From an uncultured bacterium (lineage in GTDB: Bacteria > Patescibacteriota > Minisyncoccia > Phycocordibacterales > PALSA-1337), in NCBI GenBank assembly GCA_903876465.1, contig CAIRAF010000046.1, positions 1 through 6,003 on the forward strand: 6,003 nucleotides of DNA. Direction: 5' to 3'. A program made the translations under genes and the position numbers. Shown here one piece after another: positions 1-4,738 of the stretch (its first letter is position 1; each line of letters starts with the position of its first letter). Under the pieces are notes generated by a model. The model saw nothing but the letters and a program-made list of their open reading frames with translations, ran no database searches and was not told where the DNA came from.

Positions 1-289
1 CAAGGAAAATAAGGAAAAGATCCCTGCAGATGTCACGAGTTCTATTGAAGCAAAGATTACAGCATTGAAGACAGCGAAGGATGCGCAGCCATCTGATGTT
101 GCAGCTATCAAGTCGGCTAGTGAGGCTTTGTCGAGTGAGATATCGAAAATAGGTGAGATCTTGGCGAAGGCAAATGCGGCTGCAGGTGCAGGTGCTGGGC
201 AAGCTGGCGCGCAAGGTGCAAATGGCGCTGGCGGAAATGCAGGCCCAGAAGGAGATGTGAAAGACGCAGAGTTTAAGGAGAAGAAGTAG
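1..289 (+). CDS. dnaK: Molecular chaperone DnaK (Hsp70), C-terminal end only
   Basis: The frame is open from the left edge (codons start at base 2) to a TAG at 287-289, so this is the 3' end of a longer gene and not an independent start. What is visible is about 40 residues of charged helical lid (KENKEKIPADVTSSIEAKI and onward), a disordered Gly/Ala/Gln-rich linker (GAGAGQAGAQGANGAGGNAG) and a terminal acidic DAEF motif followed by KEKK. A Gly/Ala-rich tail ending in an E/D-rich DA(E/D)F motif is typical of bacterial DnaK. DnaK is the ATP-driven cytosolic Hsp70 that binds exposed hydrophobic peptides and works with DnaJ and GrpE. The J protein at 864 supports the call. The ATPase and substrate-binding domains lie outside the window. 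The call rests on the tail and the context. Confidence 0.85.
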   Translation, partial: KENKEKIPADVTSSIEAKITALKTAKDAQPSDVAAIKSASEALSSEISKIGEILAKANAAAGAGAGQAGAQGANGAGGNAGPEGDVKDAEFKEKK

Positions 290-307
290 TTCTTGAAAAA
301 AATGAAG

Positions 308-339
308 TTATTCACCCTTGGAGTAAAAAGGGTGAATAA
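308..339. terminator. Perfect 12-bp hairpin just after dnaK
   Basis: Arms TTATTCACCCTT (308-319) and AAGGGTGAATAA (328-339) are exact reverse complements around an 8-base loop. On the plus strand no U-run follows, so it is not a textbook terminator for dnaK and may instead be a 3'-end stabilising hairpin. On the minus strand the stem is followed after a few bases by a T7 run (complement of 295-301), which looks more like a terminator. It stands in tandem with the larger hairpin at 354-425. Confidence 0.6.
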
Positions 340-349
340 GTCATCAAAT

Positions 350-425
350 AAAAAAAGGACCCTCGCAGCTTTCCTGAGTTACGGCTCTGGATGAGTCGGC
401 TCAGGAAAGTGAACGAGGGTTCTTT
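350..425 (-). terminator. Long compound hairpin, probable terminator (minus strand, possibly bidirectional)
   Basis: The outer stem pairs 354-365 with 414-425 (12 bp, one G-U). After a small internal loop, 368-378 pairs with 400-410 (11 bp, one G-U), and an inner helix pairs 382-387 with 393-398 around a 5-base loop. On the minus strand the structure ends in a run of seven T (complement of 350-356), a good intrinsic terminator for the small-protein operon at 453-777. On the plus strand the stem base reads TTCTTT, so it could also stop dnaK transcription. It is longer and more layered than a usual terminator. Confidence 0.65.
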
Positions 426-452
426 ACTAAAGAAAATTTAAGTAGCGGTTGA

Positions 453-597
453 TTAGGCCAATAAAATGGCAAACCCGAGGACAATTGGTATTAGTAATGC
501 TACCCCAATATATTTTGCGGGAGGCCAAATGAAAGAAACTCCGAAAAAAACAAACTGCTAATGGAAGGTACTTGGAGATAATGTTTTTGGCAGTCAT
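453..597 (-). CDS. Tiny membrane protein, apparently frameshifted (47 aa if corrected)
   Basis: I do not recognise this gene. On the minus strand an ATG at 597-595, six bases after the stop of the gene at 604-777, begins MTAKNIISKYLPLAVCFF. The reading then crosses a seven-T run (544-550 as A). Removing one T gives GVSFIWPPAKYIGVALLIP followed by IVLGFAILLA and a TAA at 453-455: a compact hydrophobic 47-aa protein. Without the shift the frame runs to a TAG at 427-429 with a tail unlike a membrane protein (RSFFHLASRKIYWG and onward). The hydrophobic pattern on both sides of the homopolymer suggests one small integral membrane protein carrying a +1-base error, a real frameshift mutation or a slippage site. 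No Shine-Dalgarno is seen. It probably shares the promoter at 828-856 and the terminator at 350-425. Confidence 0.4.
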
Positions 598-603
598 AGT
601 AGT

Positions 604-777
604 TTAAATGAATAATGTTGAAGCCTGACCAAGAAGTCCACTGATAGCCCAAGCCATCCAACCAATTACACACATTACAGTTATTGTTATGACCGAGACA
701 ACAAGTATTTCTGTTTCATCATCTACAAATTCACTTTGCCTTTGCAAGGAATGATGTTCATTTGAATTTATTTCCAT
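604..777 (-). CDS. Small single-pass membrane protein (57 aa), function unknown
   Basis: I do not recognise a family. The protein has a polar, acidic N-terminus (MEINSNEHHSLQRQSEFVDD, residues 1-20) and one long hydrophobic segment at about 24-50 (ILVVSVITITVMCVIGWMAW and onward), then a short tail ending in STLFI. I chose the ATG at 777. A longer in-frame start at 837 exists, but the minus-strand promoter at 828-856 would begin transcription near 821, after that codon. It lies divergent to dnaJ, convergent with dnaK, and six bases upstream of a second tiny membrane protein. The package of promoter, two short ORFs and terminator argues that it is a real gene. The N-terminus is predicted to be the soluble part; which side it faces is not clear. 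Confidence 0.55.
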   Translation of the reverse strand: MEINSNEHHSLQRQSEFVDDETEILVVSVITITVMCVIGWMAWAISGLLGQASTLFI

Positions 778-818
778 ATAATTCACTTTTGTTAAAGAAC
801 GAACAATTTCGTCCTCAT

Positions 819-847
819 TTGTTAAAAACCATATCATCTGTTACATT
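819..847 (+). promoter_or_regulatory. Probable dnaJ promoter
   Basis: TTGTTA (819-824), a 17-base spacer, and TACATT (842-847). The predicted start near 854 leaves only about ten untranslated bases before the dnaJ ATG at 864, with no Shine-Dalgarno among them. No CIRCE element (TTAGCACTC inverted repeat) is seen. A repeated TTTGTTAAA at 788-796 and 818-826, exactly 30 bases apart, could be an operator, but this is speculative. Confidence 0.4.
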
Positions 848-856
848 ATCAGTCAA
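828..856 (-). promoter_or_regulatory. Promoter for the minus-strand small-protein operon
   Basis: Read on the minus strand: -35 TTGACT (complement of 851-856), a 17-base spacer, and -10 TATGGT (complement of 828-833) preceded by TGA, which fits an extended -10 (TGN). The expected start is near 821. It overlaps the proposed dnaJ promoter on the other strand, so the two may compete for polymerase or share control. Confidence 0.5.
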
Positions 857-863
857 TAAACCC

Positions 864-1763
864 ATGAAAGATTACTACAAAATCCTAGGAGTCGAAAAAA
901 ACGCTTCTCAAGATGACATCAAGAAGGCGTTTCGTAAGCTTGCACACGAGCATCACCCTGATAAAAATAAGGGCAACCTTGAAGCTGAAAAGAAGTTCAA
1001 GGAAGCCAGCGAAGCTTATTCGACATTGTCGGATAATAACAAGCGCGCACAATATGATCGCTTTGGTTCTGCTGGGCCTGCTGGAGGTGGTTTCAACCCT
1101 AATCAAAGTGGTTTCGCTGGCGGTTTTGGAGGTTTTGATTTTTCTCAATTTCAAAATGGCGGTTTTCAAGGAAACTTTAATGGACAAAATGTAGAATTTG
1201 ATCTTGGTGATATATTCGGTGATTTCTTCGGTGGTGGTAGAGGGCGTCCTAGAAAAGGTAGAAATATTACGATTGATCTTCAAGTAACCTTCAAGGAATC
1301 TATCTTTGGTATGGAACGTGAAATTTCAACTGGTAAGGAAAAGTTCTCAGTTAAAATTCCACCTGGTATGGAAAATGGTCAAGGATTACGTATTGCAGAT
1401 CGAGGTGAAGAAGGAGCTGGTGGACGCGGAGATTTAATTGTAAGAGTATGGGTTGGTGAAAGTAAAATTTTTCGTAAAGAAGGATTCAATTTGATTATGG
1501 ATTTACCTATCAAGCTGACGACTGCTCTGGCTGGAGGAACGGTGGAGATTGAGACTCTTGATGGAAAAATTGAAATGAAAATACCATCTGGAACTTCTCA
1601 TGGTGAAATACTTCGTGTAAAAGATCGTGGTGTTCCAATGACTGAAAGAGGCGTATCTGGTCGCCGTGGAGATATTCTAGTTGTCACACATGTTGAAATG
1701 CCAAGAAAACTTTCTAAACAAGCACAGAAGTTAGTTGAAGAACTAAAGAAGGAGGGGATTTAA
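864..1763 (+). CDS. dnaJ: DnaJ-family co-chaperone lacking the zinc finger (type II J protein)
   Basis: The 299-aa protein starts MKDYYKILGVEKNASQDDIK, the classical J-domain opening, so I take the ATG at 864; an ATG at 762 in the same frame adds only non-homologous residues. The HPD motif that stimulates the DnaK ATPase is at residues 31-33. A Gly/Phe-rich linker follows at about 66-125, with a DIF motif at 116-118. Two beta-rich substrate-binding domains then run to the end (IPPGMENGQGLRIADRG; a second copy IPSGTSHGEILRVKDRG). The four CxxCxGxG zinc repeats of type I DnaJ are absent and I see no cysteine, so it is built like CbpA or DnaJB proteins. It acts in the cytosol with DnaK, whose gene ends 575 bases upstream. 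In a reduced genome it is probably the main J protein. The call is secure; the exact name dnaJ versus cbpA is a convention. Confidence 0.93.
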   Translation: MKDYYKILGVEKNASQDDIKKAFRKLAHEHHPDKNKGNLEAEKKFKEASEAYSTLSDNNKRAQYDRFGSAGPAGGGFNPNQSGFAGGFGGFDFSQFQNGGFQGNFNGQNVEFDLGDIFGDFFGGGRGRPRKGRNITIDLQVTFKESIFGMEREISTGKEKFSVKIPPGMENGQGLRIADRGEEGAGGRGDLIVRVWVGESKIFRKEGFNLIMDLPIKLTTALAGGTVEIETLDGKIEMKIPSGTSHGEILRVKDRGVPMTERGVSGRRGDILVVTHVEMPRKLSKQAQKLVEELKKEGI

Positions 1764-1771
1764 AATAATGA

Positions 1772-1792
1772 AGCTAGGAGCTTGGAGCTAGA
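1772..1792 (+). repeat. Three tandem heptamers (AGCTWGR)
   Basis: AGCTAGG, AGCTTGG and AGCTAGA follow each other without gaps in the 53-base space between dnaJ and trpS. The -35 of the trpS promoter (1782-1787) lies inside the array. It may be a small low-complexity expansion or a binding site. Confidence 0.6.
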
Positions 1793-1810
1793 AGAAAGAA
1801 GCGCTATAAT
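1782..1810 (+). promoter_or_regulatory. trpS promoter giving a leaderless transcript
   Basis: TTGGAG (1782-1787), a 17-base spacer, and a perfect -10 TATAAT (1805-1810). With the usual six-base gap to the start, the first transcribed base is 1817, the A of the trpS ATG. No Shine-Dalgarno precedes the ATG, which agrees with leaderless translation. Confidence 0.65.
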
Positions 1811-1816
1811 TAGCCA

Positions 1817-2824
1817 ATGAAAAAAATACTCCTTTCAGGCGTTAAACCTACAGGTACAGCACATATTGGTAACTACTTTGGTGCCATGAAGCAGATGGTT
1901 GATTTGCAAAATTCCGGTAACTACCAATGTTTTCTTTTTCTTGCTGACTATCATGCTTTGAATCTTATTCAAAATAGAGACGAGATGAAAAAACTGACTC
2001 TCGAACTTGCTCTTGATTATCTTGCTATTGGTTTAGATCCAAAGAAATCAATATTATTTAAACAATCAGATATTTCTGCTCATACAGAATTGGCATGGAT
2101 TTTTGACACTATTGTAACAGTTCCATATCTTGAGAGAGCTCATGCTTTCAAGGATGCCGAAGCAAAGAATAAGGAGATAAATGTTGGAACATTTAATTAT
2201 CCAGTGCTTATGGCTGCAGACATCCTTCTTTATGATACAGATGTTGTTCCGGTTGGTCAGGATCAAAAGCAACACATAGAATATGCACGAGATATTGCTC
2301 TTAAGTTCAATCATACTTTTGGACCTAAAAATGTTGAAGAGTATAAAGATCTCATTTTTAAACTACCAGATTCACTTATTCTCGATACTGTTGCAGTAGT
2401 TCCAGGTACAGATGGTCGCAAAATGTCCAAGAGCTATAACAATATAATTCCTCTTTTTGCTACTCGTGAAGAAATTACTAAGGCTGTTATGAGTATTGTT
2501 ACAGACGCTGGTATTGGGGCCATAGGGACTGATGGAAAAGTCTCTGATGGTAAGCCAATTAATTTATACAACATTCACAAGCTTTTTAAGGCAAAAGATA
2601 AGCTAGACCAACTTTATGAAATGAATAAAGGTAAATATAAGTCTCTCAAAGATGACCTCATAGAAGATATTGATGCCTTTGTTAAGCCAATGCGTGAACG
2701 TCGTGAAAAACTCGCTAAAGATCCAAAGAAAGTCATTAAAATTCTTGAAAAAGGTGCTAAGCAAGCAAAGAAAATCGCTGATAAAAAACTTTTGGAAGTT
2801 AAGAAAGCTGTTGGAGTTTTGTAA
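1817..2824 (+). CDS. trpS: Tryptophan--tRNA ligase
   Basis: TrpRS activates tryptophan with ATP and transfers it to tRNA-Trp in the cytosol; it is a class I synthetase. The 335-aa length is normal for bacterial TrpS. The N-terminus reads MKKILLSGVKPTGTAHIGN, with the HIGH-type signature HIGN at 16-19. The Rossmann-fold core carries MAADILLYDTDVVPVGQDQK, the family tryptophan/adenylate-binding stretch, and the KMSKS loop is intact at 202-206 (GRKMSKSYNN). The C-terminal helical anticodon-binding part ends in a Lys-rich helix. The ATG at 1817 is fixed by homology and by the -10 box exactly seven bases upstream. scpA begins 13 bases after its stop, so the two are probably co-transcribed. All catalytic motifs are present, and I see nothing abnormal. 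Confidence 0.97.
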   Translation: MKKILLSGVKPTGTAHIGNYFGAMKQMVDLQNSGNYQCFLFLADYHALNLIQNRDEMKKLTLELALDYLAIGLDPKKSILFKQSDISAHTELAWIFDTIVTVPYLERAHAFKDAEAKNKEINVGTFNYPVLMAADILLYDTDVVPVGQDQKQHIEYARDIALKFNHTFGPKNVEEYKDLIFKLPDSLILDTVAVVPGTDGRKMSKSYNNIIPLFATREEITKAVMSIVTDAGIGAIGTDGKVSDGKPINLYNIHKLFKAKDKLDQLYEMNKGKYKSLKDDLIEDIDAFVKPMRERREKLAKDPKKVIKILEKGAKQAKKIADKKLLEVKKAVGVL

Positions 2825-2837
2825 TAATCAATAAACA

Positions 2838-3569
2838 ATGGTCAGTGATCAATTCAAAGTAAAAACTCAATCTTTTGAGGGACCCCTTGATCTTCTTCTT
2901 GACCTTATTGAGAAGAGAAAACTTTTTATTAACGATATATCTCTAGCGAAAGTCACCGACGACTTTATTTCACATATCCAGCAATTTGAAAATTTGCCCA
3001 TGGGTGAGTCAGCTCATTTTATATTAATAGCCTCGACCTTACTTTTAATAAAGTCAAAGTCTCTTTTACCTAGCCTCAATCTTACTGAAGAAGAAAAAGG
3101 TGATATGCAAGACCTTGAAACCAGATTGAAAATATATAAACGTATAAAAGAATCAAGTATTTTTATTCAGAAGTTATTTGGCAATGAAATAATTTTTTCT
3201 CAGTCACATGCACGACCAGTGAGTCCCGTCTTTGCTCCAGATGCTGAATTTACCCTTGAGAAAAGCCTATTTTTGCTGCAGGATTTGATTAACAGGCTAC
3301 CAAAGAAAGAGAAATTACCACAAGTGGTTGTTGATAAGGTTATTAGTCTTGAGGACATGATTGGTACACTCACTAAACGTATTCAGGGTGCACTTAGAAT
3401 GAGCTTTAAGACTTTTGCCGGTGAGCATAAGGAAAATAAGGTTAATTTTATTGTCAGTTTCTTGGCTATGCTTGAGTTGGTCAAACAAGGTGTAGTTCAC
3501 GTTACTCAAGAGTCAAATTTTGGTGATATTCAGATGGAGACAAAGGATGTAGGTGTGCCGAGATATTGA
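2838..3569 (+). CDS. scpA: Segregation and condensation protein A (kleisin subunit)
   Basis: ScpA is the kleisin that bridges the SMC head and neck and binds ScpB, forming the condensin that compacts and separates chromosomes. The 243-aa protein opens with the family hallmark FEGPLDLLLDLIEKRKLFI (from about residue 12), then the N-terminal helical SMC-neck-binding domain with ASTLLLIKSKSLLP. A variable middle follows, and a C-terminal winged helix (VNFIVSFLAMLELVKQGVV) that contacts the SMC cap. The length is typical. It follows trpS by 13 bases with no terminator between, and has no Shine-Dalgarno. The sequence TCAATAAAC just before its ATG also precedes dnaJ. Its partner scpB lies about 600 bases downstream, not directly adjacent. 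No smc gene is in the window. Confidence 0.95.
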   Translation: MVSDQFKVKTQSFEGPLDLLLDLIEKRKLFINDISLAKVTDDFISHIQQFENLPMGESAHFILIASTLLLIKSKSLLPSLNLTEEEKGDMQDLETRLKIYKRIKESSIFIQKLFGNEIIFSQSHARPVSPVFAPDAEFTLEKSLFLLQDLINRLPKKEKLPQVVVDKVISLEDMIGTLTKRIQGALRMSFKTFAGEHKENKVNFIVSFLAMLELVKQGVVHVTQESNFGDIQMETKDVGVPRY

Positions 3570-3593
3570 CAGTTTAGTATAAAGTGCTATAAA
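3566..3593 (+). promoter_or_regulatory. Near-consensus sigma-70-type promoter overlapping the scpA stop
   Basis: A perfect -35 TTGACA (3566-3571) contains the scpA stop TGA (3567-3569). A 16-base spacer leads to TATAAA (3588-3593), preceded by TGC (extended -10). Expected start is near 3600, leaving a leader of about 64 bases before the ATG at 3664. This is the strongest-looking promoter in the window. Confidence 0.65.
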
Positions 3594-3663
3594 TCTTGTA
3601 GAAATTGGCTTCTGAATGTTTTGGGGGCCATAACTGCAGTAAACAATTCAAATTAAAATAATT

Positions 3664-3870
3664 ATGAGATACCAATCGGTAATATTTTTTATGTTCGCAT
3701 TGAGCGGAATCGTTATGCTGTTTGTGATTCGTAAATTTTACATCGCTTATAAAAAGCAGTACGGGATTGCATTTACAGAACACTACCCAGATCTTAAGTT
3801 ATTCCCGCTTCCGTTTATCGTCATAGCACTTGGATCTGAGTTACTTCTATTTGTCTTTCGACTCTGGTGA
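3664..3870 (+). CDS. Small two-helix membrane protein (68 aa), function unknown
   Basis: I do not recognise a family. Two hydrophobic segments are visible, at about residues 5-22 (SVIFFMFALSGIVMLFVI) and 46-66 (FPLPFIVIALGSELLLFVF). A basic and aromatic loop separates them (RKFYIAYKKQYGIAFTEHYP), so both ends probably lie on the same side of the membrane, with the loop inside by the positive-inside rule. It has its own strong promoter at 3566-3593 and an intrinsic terminator 28 bases after the stop, so it reads as a monocistronic gene and not a shadow ORF. A second possible -10 (TAAAAT, 3654-3659) directly before the ATG could give a nearly leaderless message. It sits between scpA and scpB, but nothing in the sequence ties it to condensin. 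An ORF on the opposite strand (3574-3783) is less protein-like. Confidence 0.6.
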   Translation: MRYQSVIFFMFALSGIVMLFVIRKFYIAYKKQYGIAFTEHYPDLKLFPLPFIVIALGSELLLFVFRLW

Positions 3871-3897
3871 TAGGGTAAATTCAAAAAATTCACAATT

Positions 3898-3931
3898 GGT
3901 GTCTAACTTCATTGTTAGCACCTTTTCTTTT
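3898..3931 (+). terminator. Intrinsic terminator after the 68-aa gene
   Basis: GGTG-CTAAC (3898-3907, one bulged T) pairs with GTTAGCACC (3914-3922) around the loop TTCATT, immediately followed by TTTTCTTTT (3923-3931). This is a clean stem plus U-tract and ends the transcript from 3566, together with any read-through from trpS-scpA. Confidence 0.8.
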
Positions 3932-3998
3932 ACTTCTTTTTAATGTCCCACGTCTAATTGTTAGGAAGTGAGGGTTGAACTGGGCTTCAATTTTACTA

Positions 3999-4090
3999 AT
4001 GTACAGTAGTTGCAAATCGTATGCAACTGAGTTTGATTGCACGCCTAACATTCGTGTGCTACCTGCATAAGTTTTGCAATAACAGTACAT
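3999..4090. other. Long imperfect hairpin in the scpA-scpB gap; candidate structured RNA
   Basis: Arms 3999-4025 and 4064-4090 pair at 23 of 27 positions (one G-U, four single mismatches). This includes ATGTAC/GTACAT at the base, TTGCAAA/TTTGCAA in the middle and TATGCA/TGCATA at the top. Inside, 4039-4044 pairs with 4054-4059 around a 9-base loop. A rival hairpin AGTTGCA/TGCAACT (4008-4014 with 4022-4028) could form instead. A T5 run follows on the plus strand at 4095-4099. No coding sequence, tRNA T-loop or known riboswitch core is recognised. It could be a small RNA, a regulatory leader or a miniature inverted-repeat element. The rest of 3933-4168 shows no credible gene. Confidence 0.5.
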
Positions 4091-4108
4091 CATGTTTTTA
4101 GACATCCT

Positions 4109-4114
4109 TATAAT
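4109..4114 (+). promoter_or_regulatory. Isolated perfect -10 box TATAAT
   Basis: TATAAT at 4109-4114 would start transcription near 4121, giving scpB a leader of about 60 bases. No convincing -35 lies 16-18 bases upstream, where the hairpin at 3999-4090 ends instead. It is an alternative to the leaderless scpB promoter. Confidence 0.3.
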
Positions 4115-4168
4115 GGACTGTTGAATGGCGCCCCCGTAAGTTTACTGGTAAAGAAACGTGAAAAAATG

Positions 4169-4174
4169 TAAAAT
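4169..4174 (+). promoter_or_regulatory. -10 box placed for a leaderless scpB transcript
   Basis: TAAAAT (4169-4174), directly preceded by TG, ends seven bases before the scpB ATG, so +1 would be 4181, the A of the start codon. The geometry is the same as at trpS. A -35 is weak (TGGTAA, 4146-4151). Confidence 0.45.
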
Positions 4175-4180
4175 GTATTA

Positions 4181-4738
4181 ATGAACCTTTCCGCCCAACT
4201 TGAAGCCATTCTCTTTTGGAAAGCTGAACCGGTTTCTTTTAAGAAATTGGCTACACTATTATCTACTGAGGGAGCAAAGCTTTCAGAGTCTGATATAAAA
4301 GTTGGACTTTTAGAATTAGAAAATACATTGAAAGGCCACGGTCTTACCTTAGTTCAAACAGACTCTGAAGTCATGCTTGGCACTAGTAAAGAATTATCTC
4401 CCTTAATCGAACAACTAACTAAAGAAGAACTCAGTCGTGATCTCGGTAAAGCTGGACTTGAAACACTCTCAATTGTTCTTTATCAAGGCCCAATATCACG
4501 AGCAGACATTGATTATATTCGTGGTGTTAATTCACAGTTTATTCTTAGAAACCTTCTGATAAGAGGTCTTGTTGAGCGTATAGATAACCCAAAGGATGCG
4601 CGCAGTTTCCTCTATAAGACTACTTTGGATCTTTTAGCTCATCTAGGAGTATCGAAAATCGAAGAATTGCCTGAATATGATAAAGTTCGTGCTGATATTG
4701 AGGGGTTTAAGAATCAGCATGATACAATAGAAGCATAA
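4181..4738 (+). CDS. scpB: Segregation and condensation protein B
   Basis: ScpB forms a dimer that binds the middle of ScpA in the SMC-ScpAB condensin. The 185-aa length suits the family. It starts MNLSAQLEAILFWKAEPVSF, matching the usual opening (an N-terminal winged helix beginning with the phrase LEAILF). The second winged helix holds the conserved run AGLETLSIVLYQGPISRADI, then DYIRGVNSQFILRNLLIRGL and the VERIDNPKDARSFLYKTT strand-turn region. The C-terminal tail is short. The start is set by homology and by the -10 box just upstream; no Shine-Dalgarno is present. The TAA stop overlaps the ftsW ATG by one base, so the two are translated from one message and probably coupled. The long structured gap separates it from scpA. 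Confidence 0.95.
   Translation: MNLSAQLEAILFWKAEPVSFKKLATLLSTEGAKLSESDIKVGLLELENTLKGHGLTLVQTDSEVMLGTSKELSPLIEQLTKEELSRDLGKAGLETLSIVLYQGPISRADIDYIRGVNSQFILRNLLIRGLVERIDNPKDARSFLYKTTLDLLAHLGVSKIEELPEYDKVRADIEGFKNQHDTIEA

Noticed and set aside
778..837. Longer start at 837 for the 57-aa minus-strand protein
   Set aside because: It lies upstream of the predicted transcription start near 821.
762..863. Upstream extension of dnaJ to an ATG at 762
   Set aside because: The extra residues have no J-domain homology, and the region holds both promoters and the start of the divergent gene. MKDYYKILGV at 864 is the family start.
885..1283. 132-aa minus-strand ORF within dnaJ
   Set aside because: Antisense shadow of a clearly conserved J-protein gene.
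2066..2314. Minus-strand ORF within trpS (and those at 2614-2838, 3315-3509 and 4707-4907)
   Set aside because: All are antisense shadows of confident plus-strand genes.
3971..3995. Possible tRNA T-arm (GGTTGAACTGG)
   Set aside because: It lacks the TTCRA loop consensus, and no acceptor, D or anticodon arms can be paired around it.
3901..4051. Integron attC-like core sites (GTCTAAC, GTTAGG, GCCTAAC)
   Set aside because: The cores are imperfect (GTTAGGA and GTTAGCA do not fit GTTRRRY), the arms between them are not complementary, and there is no integrase or cassette gene.
3890..4105. 71-aa minus-strand ORF in the scpA-scpB gap
   Set aside because: Composition is not protein-like, it starts inside the structured element and runs across the plus-strand terminator. 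No promoter for it was seen.
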